Positions 1 to 6,017 of a DNA stretch of 10,716 nucleotides are shown here, piece by piece. Position numbers and translations under genes: made by a program. The notes under the pieces were generated by a model. The model made no database searches, was not told where the DNA came from, and saw nothing but the letters and a program-made list of their open reading frames with translations. Origin of the DNA: Caccovicinus sp964425595. GTDB taxonomy: Bacteria > Bacillota > Clostridia > Lachnospirales > Lachnospiraceae. Numbering within the stretch: position 1 is the stretch's first letter; every line of letters begins with the position of its first letter. The DNA is taken from contig CAYRMW010000065.1 in the NCBI GenBank assembly GCA_964425595.1, positions 1-10,716 on the forward strand, read 5' to 3'.

Positions 1-44
1 AAAAAGGGGGGCCGTCCGGAATGAATGATTTTCCGGCGGCCCCT
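1..44 (-). terminator. Intrinsic terminator of the amidohydrolase-M20-YfcC operon
   Basis: The arms at 8-20 and 32-43 pair over 12 bp, interrupted by one bulged base (T15), around an 11-nt loop. Read on the minus strand, the GC-rich hairpin is followed at once by TTTTT (the complement of 1-5). It begins 35 bases past the carrier's stop codon, so it is well placed to end the three-gene transcript. On the plus strand only a short T run follows, so the orientation is clear. Confidence 0.88.
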
Positions 45-78
45 TTGGTATGCGGTTTGTGCCCTTCGCAAAAGAAAG

Positions 79-1491
79 TTAGAAGGGTCCGTAGTTGATG
101 GCGTTGGCGATGATGATCAGGATGTACGCGGCCACCATCATCGTGCCGATGGGCTTAAGGGCGAAGCGGAACCACTTGCCGAAATTGAGCCCGCACAGGG
201 AGCTGGCCACCGCGGCGCCGGCAGGCCACAGGTAGTTGGTCAGGCCGTCGCCCAGCTGATAGGTAAGCACCATTACCTGCTGGTTGATGTTCAGGATCTG
301 GCCCAGGGGGCTGAGGATGGGCATCATCATGACTGCCTTGCCGGAGCCGGAGACCACAAAGAAGTTAAAGCCGGTAACAAACACATAGATGATCAGCAGG
401 GTGAGCAGGATGCTCTTTCCCTCAAGGACGCTGCTCATGTAGTATACGACCGTATCCATGATATTGGCCTCGTTGAGAAGCACCATGACGCCGTTGGCAA
501 AACCGATGGCCAGTGCCGGGCCAAGGACCCGGGCCGCGCCGGCGGTGAAGCGGTTGCAGACCTCATTGGGCGAGATCCGAAACAGGACGGCTAACAGGAT
601 CATAAAGACGATATACATGGCGGAGATATTGGGGAAGCTCCAGCTCAGCACCACGCAGCCGTAGCCCTGGATGATAGTAACCACCAGAAAGCCCAGCAGC
701 GCGACCACACGTCTCCAGTCCATGGGAACCGTTTCATCCAGAGAGGCGCTGGTTTCCTGATCCTTATATTCATCGTAGCAGTAGCTCTTCGTGGGGTCTT
801 TGCGCGTCGCTACGGCGTAGTGCAGCAGGAAGACCAGGCCGATGGTGAAAAAGACCACCAGCACGATGGCACGGTACCACATGCCGGAAAACATCGGCAG
901 GCCGACGATCTGCTGGGAAACGCCGGTCGTAAACAGATTCAGCATGCCGCAGGCAAAGCTTCCGCAGGAACCCAGGATAACGGTGGCCGCGCCGGTCATC
1001 CGGTCATAGCCGGCCGCCATAATGACCATAACGGCCAGTCCGTAGAAGGGATAGGCGCCCTCACCGTAACCCAGCACGCCGAAGACGTTGAATACAATGT
1101 ACATAATGACGACCAGGCTTAACTCCTTGCCTCTGGTGGCGCGGACCAGCTTGTGGATGCCGGCGGAAAACGCGCCGGTCGACTCCAGAAAGCCCAGCAC
1201 GCCGGAGCAGATCAGGAGGTTGGCAATGATACTGATCCCGCCTACCACGCCGTTATAGAACGTCTGAAAAAAGGTACCTGGCGTGATGTATACTTTGTCG
1301 ACAAAATTGAACACATCCGGGTCGACAATTTCGCGGCCGGAATTGGCGTCCAGGACACGTTCAAAGTTGCCGCTGGGAACAATAAACGAAATGATCCACA
1401 CCAAAAGCATGATGAGGGTGAGGATAATAAACACATGGGGCATTGCGAAGGAACGCTTTTTCTTTTCCATAGCTGTCTGCGCAGCAGGCAT
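79..1491 (-). CDS. YfcC family (DcuC superfamily) membrane carrier
   Basis: This is an integral membrane protein of 470 aa, a normal length for the YfcC / C4-dicarboxylate anaerobic carrier (DcuC, PF03606) superfamily, which also includes ArcD-like arginine/ornithine antiporters. A short basic cytoplasmic N-terminus (EKKKR at residues 9-13) leads into the first hydrophobic helix (about 18-39) ending in the IVPSG motif typical of the family. Roughly 11-12 hydrophobic segments follow, with a polar cytoplasmic loop near residues 230-255. A glycine-rich VSGSGKAVMMMP stretch near residue 380 is the conserved second-half motif. The start at 1491 is chosen because AAAGGAG lies 7 nt upstream; a second Met at codon 8 has no better site. 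It is the last gene of the operon, 84 nt after the M20 gene and before a terminator. Family members are mostly of unknown substrate. The context suggests uptake of an amino acid derivative or peptide-like compound hydrolysed by the two upstream enzymes, or export of a product (inference). Confidence 0.9.
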   Translation of the reverse strand: MPAAQTAMEKKKRSFAMPHVFIILTLIMLLVWIISFIVPSGNFERVLDANSGREIVDPDVFNFVDKVYITPGTFFQTFYNGVVGGISIIANLLICSGVLGFLESTGAFSAGIHKLVRATRGKELSLVVIMYIVFNVFGVLGYGEGAYPFYGLAVMVIMAAGYDRMTGAATVILGSCGSFACGMLNLFTTGVSQQIVGLPMFSGMWYRAIVLVVFFTIGLVFLLHYAVATRKDPTKSYCYDEYKDQETSASLDETVPMDWRRVVALLGFLVVTIIQGYGCVVLSWSFPNISAMYIVFMILLAVLFRISPNEVCNRFTAGAARVLGPALAIGFANGVMVLLNEANIMDTVVYYMSSVLEGKSILLTLLIIYVFVTGFNFFVVSGSGKAVMMMPILSPLGQILNINQQVMVLTYQLGDGLTNYLWPAGAAVASSLCGLNFGKWFRFALKPIGTMMVAAYILIIIANAINYGPF

Positions 1492-1575
1492 CTGCGCACT
1501 CCTTTCTGTATTGCTCTGCAGGTCTGCCGCCGGATAAGCGGCCTTGAGATTCAGGGATCTTCCGGGTCCCGGGAC
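1492..1575 (-). other. M20-YfcC intergenic spacer with palindromes
   Basis: This 84-nt spacer within the operon carries a perfect 10-bp palindrome, GTCCCGGGAC, at 1566-1575, directly beside the M20 stop codon. A weaker 5-bp GCCGC/GCGGC hairpin lies nearer the middle, around 1527-1543. There is no T tract on the minus strand, so it does not look like a terminator. It could be an mRNA-stabilising or processing element between the enzyme genes and the carrier gene. The ribosome binding site of the carrier lies at its left end. Confidence 0.45.
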
Positions 1576-2796
1576 TTATTTCCCGTGCCGGTTCAGCCAC
1601 TCCATGGCACAGTTGGCGTGGATCGCGGCGCCGAGGTAAAACACGCTCTCATCCAACACCATCCGCGGATTGTGATGGGGGTATTGTTCCGGCCCGCCGG
1701 CGCCCAGACAGATAAACATGCTGGGAACCGCTTCCGCCACATAGCTAAAGTCCTCGGTGCCTGCCATGGGACCGGCGTCCTGGATATTCTCCTCGCCCAC
1801 GATCTCCGCGATCGCAGGAAGAAGCTCATGGGATACCGTATCGTCAGTATAGGTACACGGACAATTAAAGGTCGTCAGTTCGTATTGCCCCCGCCAGGCT
1901 TTTACGTAGTGATCGATGATCTGGGGCAGACGCTCCAGCACATGGGTCCTGGCTTCTTTGTCATAGGTACGCATCCCCATCTGAAGCGTCGCCGTATCCG
2001 GAAGGATATTGACCGCCGTCCCGGAATTGAGTACGCCAGCCGACAAAGTCGCCGTCGCTTTCGGATCTACTTCTCGGGTCATGAGCAGGTTGGCCGCCGT
2101 GTAGATCTGATTGGCGATCATAAGCGGATCGATGGACAGCTGGGGCGTGGAGCTATGGCCGCCCTTGCCCTGGATCTTCACAAAGAAACTGTCCAGCGAG
2201 GAGCTGGTCACGCCGGTGCAGTAGGTCACTTTCCCCGACTCGGTGGTGGAGAAGATATGGAGAGCAAAGGCCGCGTCCACCTTGGGATCCTCCAGCAGGC
2301 CGTCATCCATCATGGATTTGGAACCGTAGCCCATCTCCTCGCCCGGCTGGAACATCAGCTTGACTGTTCCTTTCAGCTCCGACTCGTGGTCCTTCAGCAG
2401 CCTGGCCGCGCCCAGGAGCATGGCCGCATGGCTGTCATGGCCGCACATATGGCTGGCCTTGCGCTTGGAGCGAAAAGGCAGATCGTTGATCTCCTCCATC
2501 GGCAGAGCATCAAAATCCGCCCGCAGCAGGATACAGGGACTGCCGCTGCCGATGGTCGCAACGATGCCGGTGGAAGCCGCCATATCCGGGAATCCCATGT
2601 CTGCGAATTTCTTACGGATGCCGTCATGCATCACGCCGCAACGCCGGGAAGCAATGCCCATCTCGGCAAGCCGCTTTTCGATATAAGCGGCGGATTCCGG
2701 CAGGTCCATGCCCACCTCCGGGATCTGGTGGAGGTAACGGCGGTCCGCCACGATCTGCTCCTGGAGTGCTCTGGCCTCATCATACAGAGATTTCAT
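1576..2796 (-). CDS. M20 family amidohydrolase (HipO / IAA-amino acid hydrolase-like)
   Basis: A 406-aa cytoplasmic metallohydrolase of the M20D type (hippurate hydrolase, N-acyl-L-amino acid amidohydrolase, IAA-amino acid hydrolase). These enzymes cleave the amide bond between an acyl group and an amino acid. Visible family motifs are RRYLHQIPE (19-27), LRADFDALPM (91-100), the metal-binding MCGHDSH (117-123, Cys118 and His120), FQPGEEM (149-155, catalytic and metal glutamates 153/154), His180, the dimerisation-domain GKGGHSS (210-216), AGTEDFS (345-351) and the terminal HHNPR (374-378) supplying the last metal ligand. All expected catalytic residues are present, so it should be active. No signal peptide is seen. 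The stretch between residues 51 and 76 is longer than the usual short link to the GVVATI-like strand. The start lies 3 nt after the preceding gene's TAG, with AAAGGGG inside the end of that gene, which indicates translational coupling. The natural substrate cannot be read from sequence. Confidence 0.93.
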   Translation of the reverse strand: MKSLYDEARALQEQIVADRRYLHQIPEVGMDLPESAAYIEKRLAEMGIASRRCGVMHDGIRKKFADMGFPDMAASTGIVATIGSGSPCILLRADFDALPMEEINDLPFRSKRKASHMCGHDSHAAMLLGAARLLKDHESELKGTVKLMFQPGEEMGYGSKSMMDDGLLEDPKVDAAFALHIFSTTESGKVTYCTGVTSSSLDSFFVKIQGKGGHSSTPQLSIDPLMIANQIYTAANLLMTREVDPKATATLSAGVLNSGTAVNILPDTATLQMGMRTYDKEARTHVLERLPQIIDHYVKAWRGQYELTTFNCPCTYTDDTVSHELLPAIAEIVGEENIQDAGPMAGTEDFSYVAEAVPSMFICLGAGGPEQYPHHNPRMVLDESVFYLGAAIHANCAMEWLNRHGK

Positions 2797-2799
2797 GTT

Positions 2800-4413
2800 C
2801 TATTTTCCCCTTTCATAAACCTTCTCGCCGTCCACATAGGTGGAGGTGACGCAGACCTGATTGATCCGCATGGGATCGATTGCCAGGATATCTTCGCTGA
2901 GGGTGATGAAATTGGCCCGATAGCCCGCTTTCAGTTCACCCATCTCCGGGAAACCGGCCACGCGGGCGCTCTCCCGGGTATAGAGCCGGATGGCCGTCTC
3001 AATATCTATGGCCTGCCCCTGCCCGCAATCGGTGCCGTCCCAGGCCGTGCGGGTAACGCTTCCCTTAATGCAGGGGAAGGGATCGGATGGCACGGCCCAC
3101 GAAGTCGCAGGCGCATCGGTAGAAAAGCACACGGGCACCCCTGCCTTCAGCATATCTTTCACCGGGTAAGTCTTTTTCATCCGCTCTTCGCCAAGGTTTG
3201 CCAGATAGCTTTCGATCTCGGCATAAAGGAAGATCGGCTGGGTAGCCACGGCCAGCCCTTTTTGTGCGCTCTTTCGGATGGCCTCTGCGGAAGGCTCAGT
3301 CCAGTGCTCCATGCGCAGGTGAGGGATATCCCCCGGCGTCCACTTTTCCTCGGGATAAACCCGATTCACGATGCGGTCGATGGCACGACCTCCCATGGCA
3401 TGCATGGAGAGCTGGCAACGGTTCTTCCTGCAGAACGCGATGGCGCTCTCCAGCAGCTCGTCAGAGCACACCGGAAGTCCGTAATCATCCCCGGCGCCCA
3501 GGTAGGGCGCGTTCATCCACGCGGTGCGGCCGGAGACGCTGCCGTCGCCGATCAGCTTAAGGCCGACGGCAGAGACCTGCCGGCTCCGGTCAAAGCGGTC
3601 CTTGGGGATCGCAAAATCCGGGTTACCGGCGTAGAAATCCCACATGTAATAAACGCCCACGGTCTGCTTCAGGCCCTTTTTAACAGCCTGTGTGTAGATA
3701 TCATAATTGTCGCTCGGATCCAGATTACCCATGTCGCAGATGGCCGTGATGCCCTGGCTTAACAGGAGCTGGCCAAGATCGGCGACCAGGTCCACCTTCT
3801 GCTCCTGCGTGGTCTCGGGAATCAGCGGAGCGACCAGGTTGCGGGCATTCTCCCGAAGGACGCCGGTGGGTTCGCCGTTTTCATCCCGGTCGATCTGACC
3901 GCCCTGAGGATCCGGCGTATCCCTCGTGATGCCGGCTAACTCCAGCGCCTTGCTGTTGACGCAGCGGATGTGGCCGCACGTACGGATGATGGAGACGGGC
4001 GAGTCGCTGCACCCCTCATCCAGGTCATACCGTGTGGGCGAGCGGCGCTCGGCAAGCTTCCCCTCGTCATAGCCCCAGCCTTCGATCCACTTGCCTGGCC
4101 CCTGGGCGTTACGTACCTCCCGGATAGCCTGCTTAAGCTCCTCAATGGAGTTGACCTTAGGCGGCAGACTGGAAATTTTTTTGCTGAAATCAGCCAGCAT
4201 CACCGGATGCATGTGGGCATCCACAAAGCCCGGGAGGACACGGATGCCCTGAAGATCCACCGTCTCATCATAGGAATCCGCCGGAAGACCGGCCCCGGCA
4301 CCCACCCAGGTGACCCTCCCGTCCTCCACGATCATGGCTTCGGCGTAAGGATTCTCTGGATCCGAGGTAAAGATCTTTCCGTTGATATAAGCAATCTTTC
4401 GATTGGCATGCAT
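2800..4413 (-). CDS. YtcJ-like metal-dependent amidohydrolase (Amidohydro_3)
   Basis: A 537-aa amidohydrolase-superfamily protein of the YtcJ / N-substituted formamide deformylase type (PF07969), a normal length for the group. The N-terminal beta-sandwich part contains the NGKIFT and IVEDGRVTWVG stretches. The TIM barrel carries the metal-binding DAHMHP (His67, His69), a lysine in VGLKLIGDG (Lys286), SMHAMG (His338), MEHW (His370) and the catalytic aspartate in CFSTDAP (Asp433). The C-terminal GELKAGYRANFITL (about 492-505) completes the sandwich. The full active-site set suggests a functional hydrolase acting on an amide, formamide or cyclic amide in the cytoplasm. No signal peptide is seen. 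The start at 4413 is supported by AAGGAGG 9 nt upstream. It is the first gene of the operon, followed after 3 nt by the M20 enzyme, so the two may act in sequence. It is preceded by a structured leader. The exact substrate is unknown; annotation as N-substituted formamide deformylase would be over-specific. Confidence 0.92.
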   Translation of the reverse strand: MHANRKIAYINGKIFTSDPENPYAEAMIVEDGRVTWVGAGAGLPADSYDETVDLQGIRVLPGFVDAHMHPVMLADFSKKISSLPPKVNSIEELKQAIREVRNAQGPGKWIEGWGYDEGKLAERRSPTRYDLDEGCSDSPVSIIRTCGHIRCVNSKALELAGITRDTPDPQGGQIDRDENGEPTGVLRENARNLVAPLIPETTQEQKVDLVADLGQLLLSQGITAICDMGNLDPSDNYDIYTQAVKKGLKQTVGVYYMWDFYAGNPDFAIPKDRFDRSRQVSAVGLKLIGDGSVSGRTAWMNAPYLGAGDDYGLPVCSDELLESAIAFCRKNRCQLSMHAMGGRAIDRIVNRVYPEEKWTPGDIPHLRMEHWTEPSAEAIRKSAQKGLAVATQPIFLYAEIESYLANLGEERMKKTYPVKDMLKAGVPVCFSTDAPATSWAVPSDPFPCIKGSVTRTAWDGTDCGQGQAIDIETAIRLYTRESARVAGFPEMGELKAGYRANFITLSEDILAIDPMRINQVCVTSTYVDGEKVYERGK

Positions 4414-4567
4414 AAAGCAAAGCCTCCTTCCTGTCGTACTGATTGCGCATCAAACCCGACAAAAAGGGCGTGTGAACCAAAATGGAAACCACACGCCCTT
4501 GTATGCACAATATTTACTTCCGGCGACACCGACCGGGTTTCCCTTCCCGGCCGCTGCGCCCTCATTA
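4414..4567 (-). promoter_or_regulatory. Structured 5' leader with terminator-like hairpin, candidate attenuator or riboswitch
   Basis: About 150 nt lie between the predicted transcription start and the amidohydrolase start codon. The first stem-loop has inner arms 4533-4537 / 4546-4550 (CCGGG) and outer arms 4522-4525 / 4557-4560 (GGCG/CGCC). The second has a perfect 11-bp stem, 4464-4474 / 4490-4500 (AAGGGCGTGTG). On the minus strand the second stem runs into TTTTTGTC, which resembles a weak intrinsic terminator about 48 nt ahead of the start codon. The loop of the first hairpin contains GGAAA followed by C, which is complementary to GTTTCC in the loop of the second, giving a possible 6-bp loop-loop contact. 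No T-box antiterminator sequence, B12 box or other class known to me was recognised. Regulation by premature termination is inference. Confidence 0.55.
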
Positions 4568-4576
4568 TGGGATAAT
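4564..4576. repeat. Inverted repeat ATTAT-ggg-ATAAT at the minus promoter start site
   Basis: A perfect 5-3-5 inverted repeat spans 4564-4576. It overlaps the right part of the minus-strand -10 hexamer and the predicted transcription start, a typical place for a repressor operator. It is short and AT-rich, so chance occurrence is quite possible. A second perfect palindrome, CAACGTTG at 4591-4598, overlaps the end of the minus-strand -35 hexamer. Confidence 0.35.
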
Positions 4577-4602
4577 TTAGCACAGCAAAGCAACGTTGTC
4601 AA
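4574..4602 (-). promoter_or_regulatory. Sigma-70-type promoter of the amidohydrolase operon
   Basis: Reading the minus strand, a consensus TTGACA lies at 4602-4597 and TAAATT at 4579-4574, with an optimal 17-nt spacer. The -35 is perfect and the -10 matches four of six positions. The transcription start is expected near 4567. The promoter is back to back with the plus-strand promoter at 4626-4653, so one regulator bound between or over them could control both directions. Confidence 0.75.
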
Positions 4603-4625
4603 TAGATTTTTCCAGATTTTGTTTA

Positions 4626-4653
4626 TTGTTATGCTTCGTCTTTGTGGTATAAT
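4626..4653 (+). promoter_or_regulatory. Extended -10 promoter of the TIGR00300-like gene
   Basis: A perfect TATAAT at 4648-4653 is preceded by TGG (4645-4647), giving an extended -10 (TGnTATAAT). A partial -35, TTGTTA, sits at 4626-4631 with a 16-nt spacer. Transcription should start near 4660, leaving a 5' untranslated region of about 110 nt. That region has only small hairpins: GGGG-atg-CCCC at 4662-4672, and CCTGC/GCAGG at 4685-4689 / 4699-4703. No T tract or known riboswitch motif is seen in it. Confidence 0.75.
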
Positions 4654-4756
4654 GTTCCTCAGGGGATGCCCCCGCGCCGTAAGCCCTGCACAGGTCTGGC
4701 AGGAATCCGTATTGACGAACGCCGCGCACACGAAATACACTGGAAAGCACAAAGAC

Positions 4757-4774
4757 AAAGGAGAGATGCTTATG
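4757..4774 (+). promoter_or_regulatory. Ribosome binding site deciding the start of the TIGR00300-like gene
   Basis: AAAGGAGAG lies at 4757-4765. Two in-frame ATG codons follow, at 4766 and 4772. Spacing from AGGAG is only 2 nt to the first but 8 nt to the second, so 4772 is preferred. The open frame continues upstream to 4403, but that part crosses the promoter and shows no protein-like sequence. Confidence 0.8.
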
Positions 4775-5866
4775 TTTACATTACCCAAATACCATGAACC
4801 CGATTTCTCTGCGGAACCGTTGAAAAACGCGCCGGATGTTAAATGGGAGGAAGCGCAGACCGACGGCGTCGCCCCCGAAAACTATCACAGCACTTCGATG
4901 TATCCGGAATATTTCAAGATCAACGGGAAATGGCTGCTGCCGGAAAAATCCCGCATGGACTCCAGTGTAGTGATCGATGGCGACGGGACGTTGCGCGTTG
5001 TGGAAAACCGGAATCTGAAAAAGGGAGATCGCGTGATCCTGGGCAGGACGGAAAAGGGAGAAGAAGGGATCTATCTGCACACGAAAGGATTCGAAGATCC
5101 GGAAGAAGCGGAGACGGATCAGTTTGTGTTCCGCCAGGGCAGGAGCCGGGAAACCTCCTACGCCCGGGATTATGACCGGCTTTTTGAACTGCTGAATTAT
5201 GAGCGTGAACACGGGAATATCCTCTGGGTGATGGGACCGGCATTTGCTTTTGACGCTGACGCGAGAAACGCGATGGAAGCCATGGTAGATCACGGTTATG
5301 TCGACGGCCTGATGGCCGGGAACGCGCTGGCTACGCATGATCTGGAAGGCGCGATGATGCATACCGCCCTGGGGCAGGATATCTACACGCAGAAGTCTCA
5401 GCCAAACGGCCACTATAATCACCTGGATGTGATCAACCGCGTCCGAAGAAGCGGTTCTATCCCCCGGTTTATCGAAGACTATAAGATCGACAACGGGATC
5501 ATGTACAGCTGTGTAAAGAACAACGTCCCGTTTGTCCTTACCGGCTCGATCCGTGACGACGGCCCGCTTCCGGAAGTGATCGGAAATGCTTATGACGGGC
5601 AGACCGCCATGCGCAGGATGACCGAAAAAGCGACCACAGTGATCTGTCTGGCTACGATGCTTCACACGATCGCCACCGGGAATATGACCCCCTCCTATAC
5701 CCTGACGGCCGAAAAGGAGGTGCGGCCGGTCTTCCTTTATACCGTTGACGCAGATGAGTTTGTCGTAAACAAGCTCCTTGACCGGGGCAGCCTCTCCGCA
5801 ACGACCATCGTAACCAATGTCCAGGATTTTATCATGCTCACCGTGAAAGGACTTGGAATCATGTAA
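4772..5866 (+). CDS. TIGR00300-type ornithine cyclodeaminase-like protein lacking the N-terminal domain
   Basis: A 364-aa soluble protein resembling the middle and C-terminal parts of the TIGR00300 family. That family includes the archaeal NAD-dependent ornithine cyclodeaminase and the C-terminal half of cyanobacterial AgrE/ArgZ, which turn ornithine into proline and ammonia. The central region reads DGVAPENYHST (31-41), NGKW (51-54) and RMDSSVVIDGDG (61-72), matching the family's DGVxPxxFYST...GRWV...MDGAIVVD pattern. The nucleotide-binding C-terminal part shows VMGPAFAF (153-160), YVDGLMAGNALATHD (176-190), GIMYSCVKNNVPFVL (242-256), GSIRDDGPLPEVI (258-270), LATMLHTIATGNMTPS (293-308) and KLLDRGS (334-340). 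From recalled family members, these were expected to be about 400 aa with a preceding LOR/SDH domain of roughly 90 residues (PF04455). Here only about 30 residues precede the conserved region, so that domain is absent, not cut by a frameshift. It is transcribed divergently from the amidohydrolase operon. Family assignment is firm; the ornithine reaction is likely but unproven. Confidence 0.82.
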   Translation: MFTLPKYHEPDFSAEPLKNAPDVKWEEAQTDGVAPENYHSTSMYPEYFKINGKWLLPEKSRMDSSVVIDGDGTLRVVENRNLKKGDRVILGRTEKGEEGIYLHTKGFEDPEEAETDQFVFRQGRSRETSYARDYDRLFELLNYEREHGNILWVMGPAFAFDADARNAMEAMVDHGYVDGLMAGNALATHDLEGAMMHTALGQDIYTQKSQPNGHYNHLDVINRVRRSGSIPRFIEDYKIDNGIMYSCVKNNVPFVLTGSIRDDGPLPEVIGNAYDGQTAMRRMTEKATTVICLATMLHTIATGNMTPSYTLTAEKEVRPVFLYTVDADEFVVNKLLDRGSLSATTIVTNVQDFIMLTVKGLGIM

Positions 5867-5886
5867 GCAGCGATAACCTGCAGCAG

Positions 5887-5930
5887 CACAGAGGAAGGAG
5901 CGTTCCATCCGGACCGCCCCTTCCTCTGTG
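5887..5930. repeat. Perfect 12-bp inverted repeat after the TIGR00300-like gene
   Basis: CACAGAGGAAGG at 5887-5898 pairs perfectly with CCTTCCTCTGTG at 5919-5930 around a 20-nt loop, beginning 20 nt past the stop codon. Neither side has a T tract, so it is not a textbook intrinsic terminator. It may protect the mRNA 3' end or assist the terminator just downstream. For the opposing minus-strand operon it would lie about 90 nt beyond the UxuA-like gene. Confidence 0.6.
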
Positions 5931-5941
5931 TCGGTTGATCG

Positions 5942-6007
5942 ACCGCAAGGCCCCCCCCGCGGGGCCGCTCTTTTCCGAGACGGCGCCGCGTGGGGCCTTT
6001 TTGCGGT
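5942..6007 (+). terminator. Intrinsic terminator in the convergent intergenic region
   Basis: AAGGCCCC (5947-5954) pairs with GGGGCCTT (5992-5999) and is followed by TTT, so TTTTT spans 5998-6002. This suits termination of the plus-strand gene. The outer arms ACCGC (5942-5946) and GCGGT (6003-6007) can extend the stem if the T run bulges. The 37-nt loop contains the palindromes CCCCGCGGGG (5955-5964) and CGGCGCCG (5981-5988), and GGCCCC/GGGGCC can also form a compact hairpin at 5949-5966, followed by GCTCTTTT. No T tract follows on the minus strand, so the opposing operon's stop is not clearly explained by it. Confidence 0.7.
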
Positions 6008-6017
6008 TCACAACGGT

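Noticed and set aside
1153..3762. A plus-strand open frame of 869 codons opposite the M20, YtcJ-like and part of the YfcC genes.
   Set aside because: It is antisense to three genes with clear family motifs and has no family motif or ribosome binding site of its own. It reads as His/Gly/Arg-rich mirror sequence, as expected from codon bias of the true genes.
4441..4567. T-box, cobalamin, guanidine, TPP or FMN riboswitch in the amidohydrolase leader.
   Set aside because: I looked for the T-box antiterminator sequence, the B12 box and the conserved cores of the others and did not find them. Only generic hairpins are supported.
4403..4771. Extension of the TIGR00300-like frame upstream to 4403 as its N-terminal domain.
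   Set aside because: This stretch contains both divergent promoters and the leader hairpins, and its translation does not resemble the LOR/SDH domain. The ribosome binding site supports 4772.
4781..5908. A minus-strand open frame of 375 codons opposite the TIGR00300-like gene.
   Set aside because: The plus strand has strongly conserved family motifs, a promoter and a ribosome binding site. The opposite frame has no recognisable domain and is a shadow.
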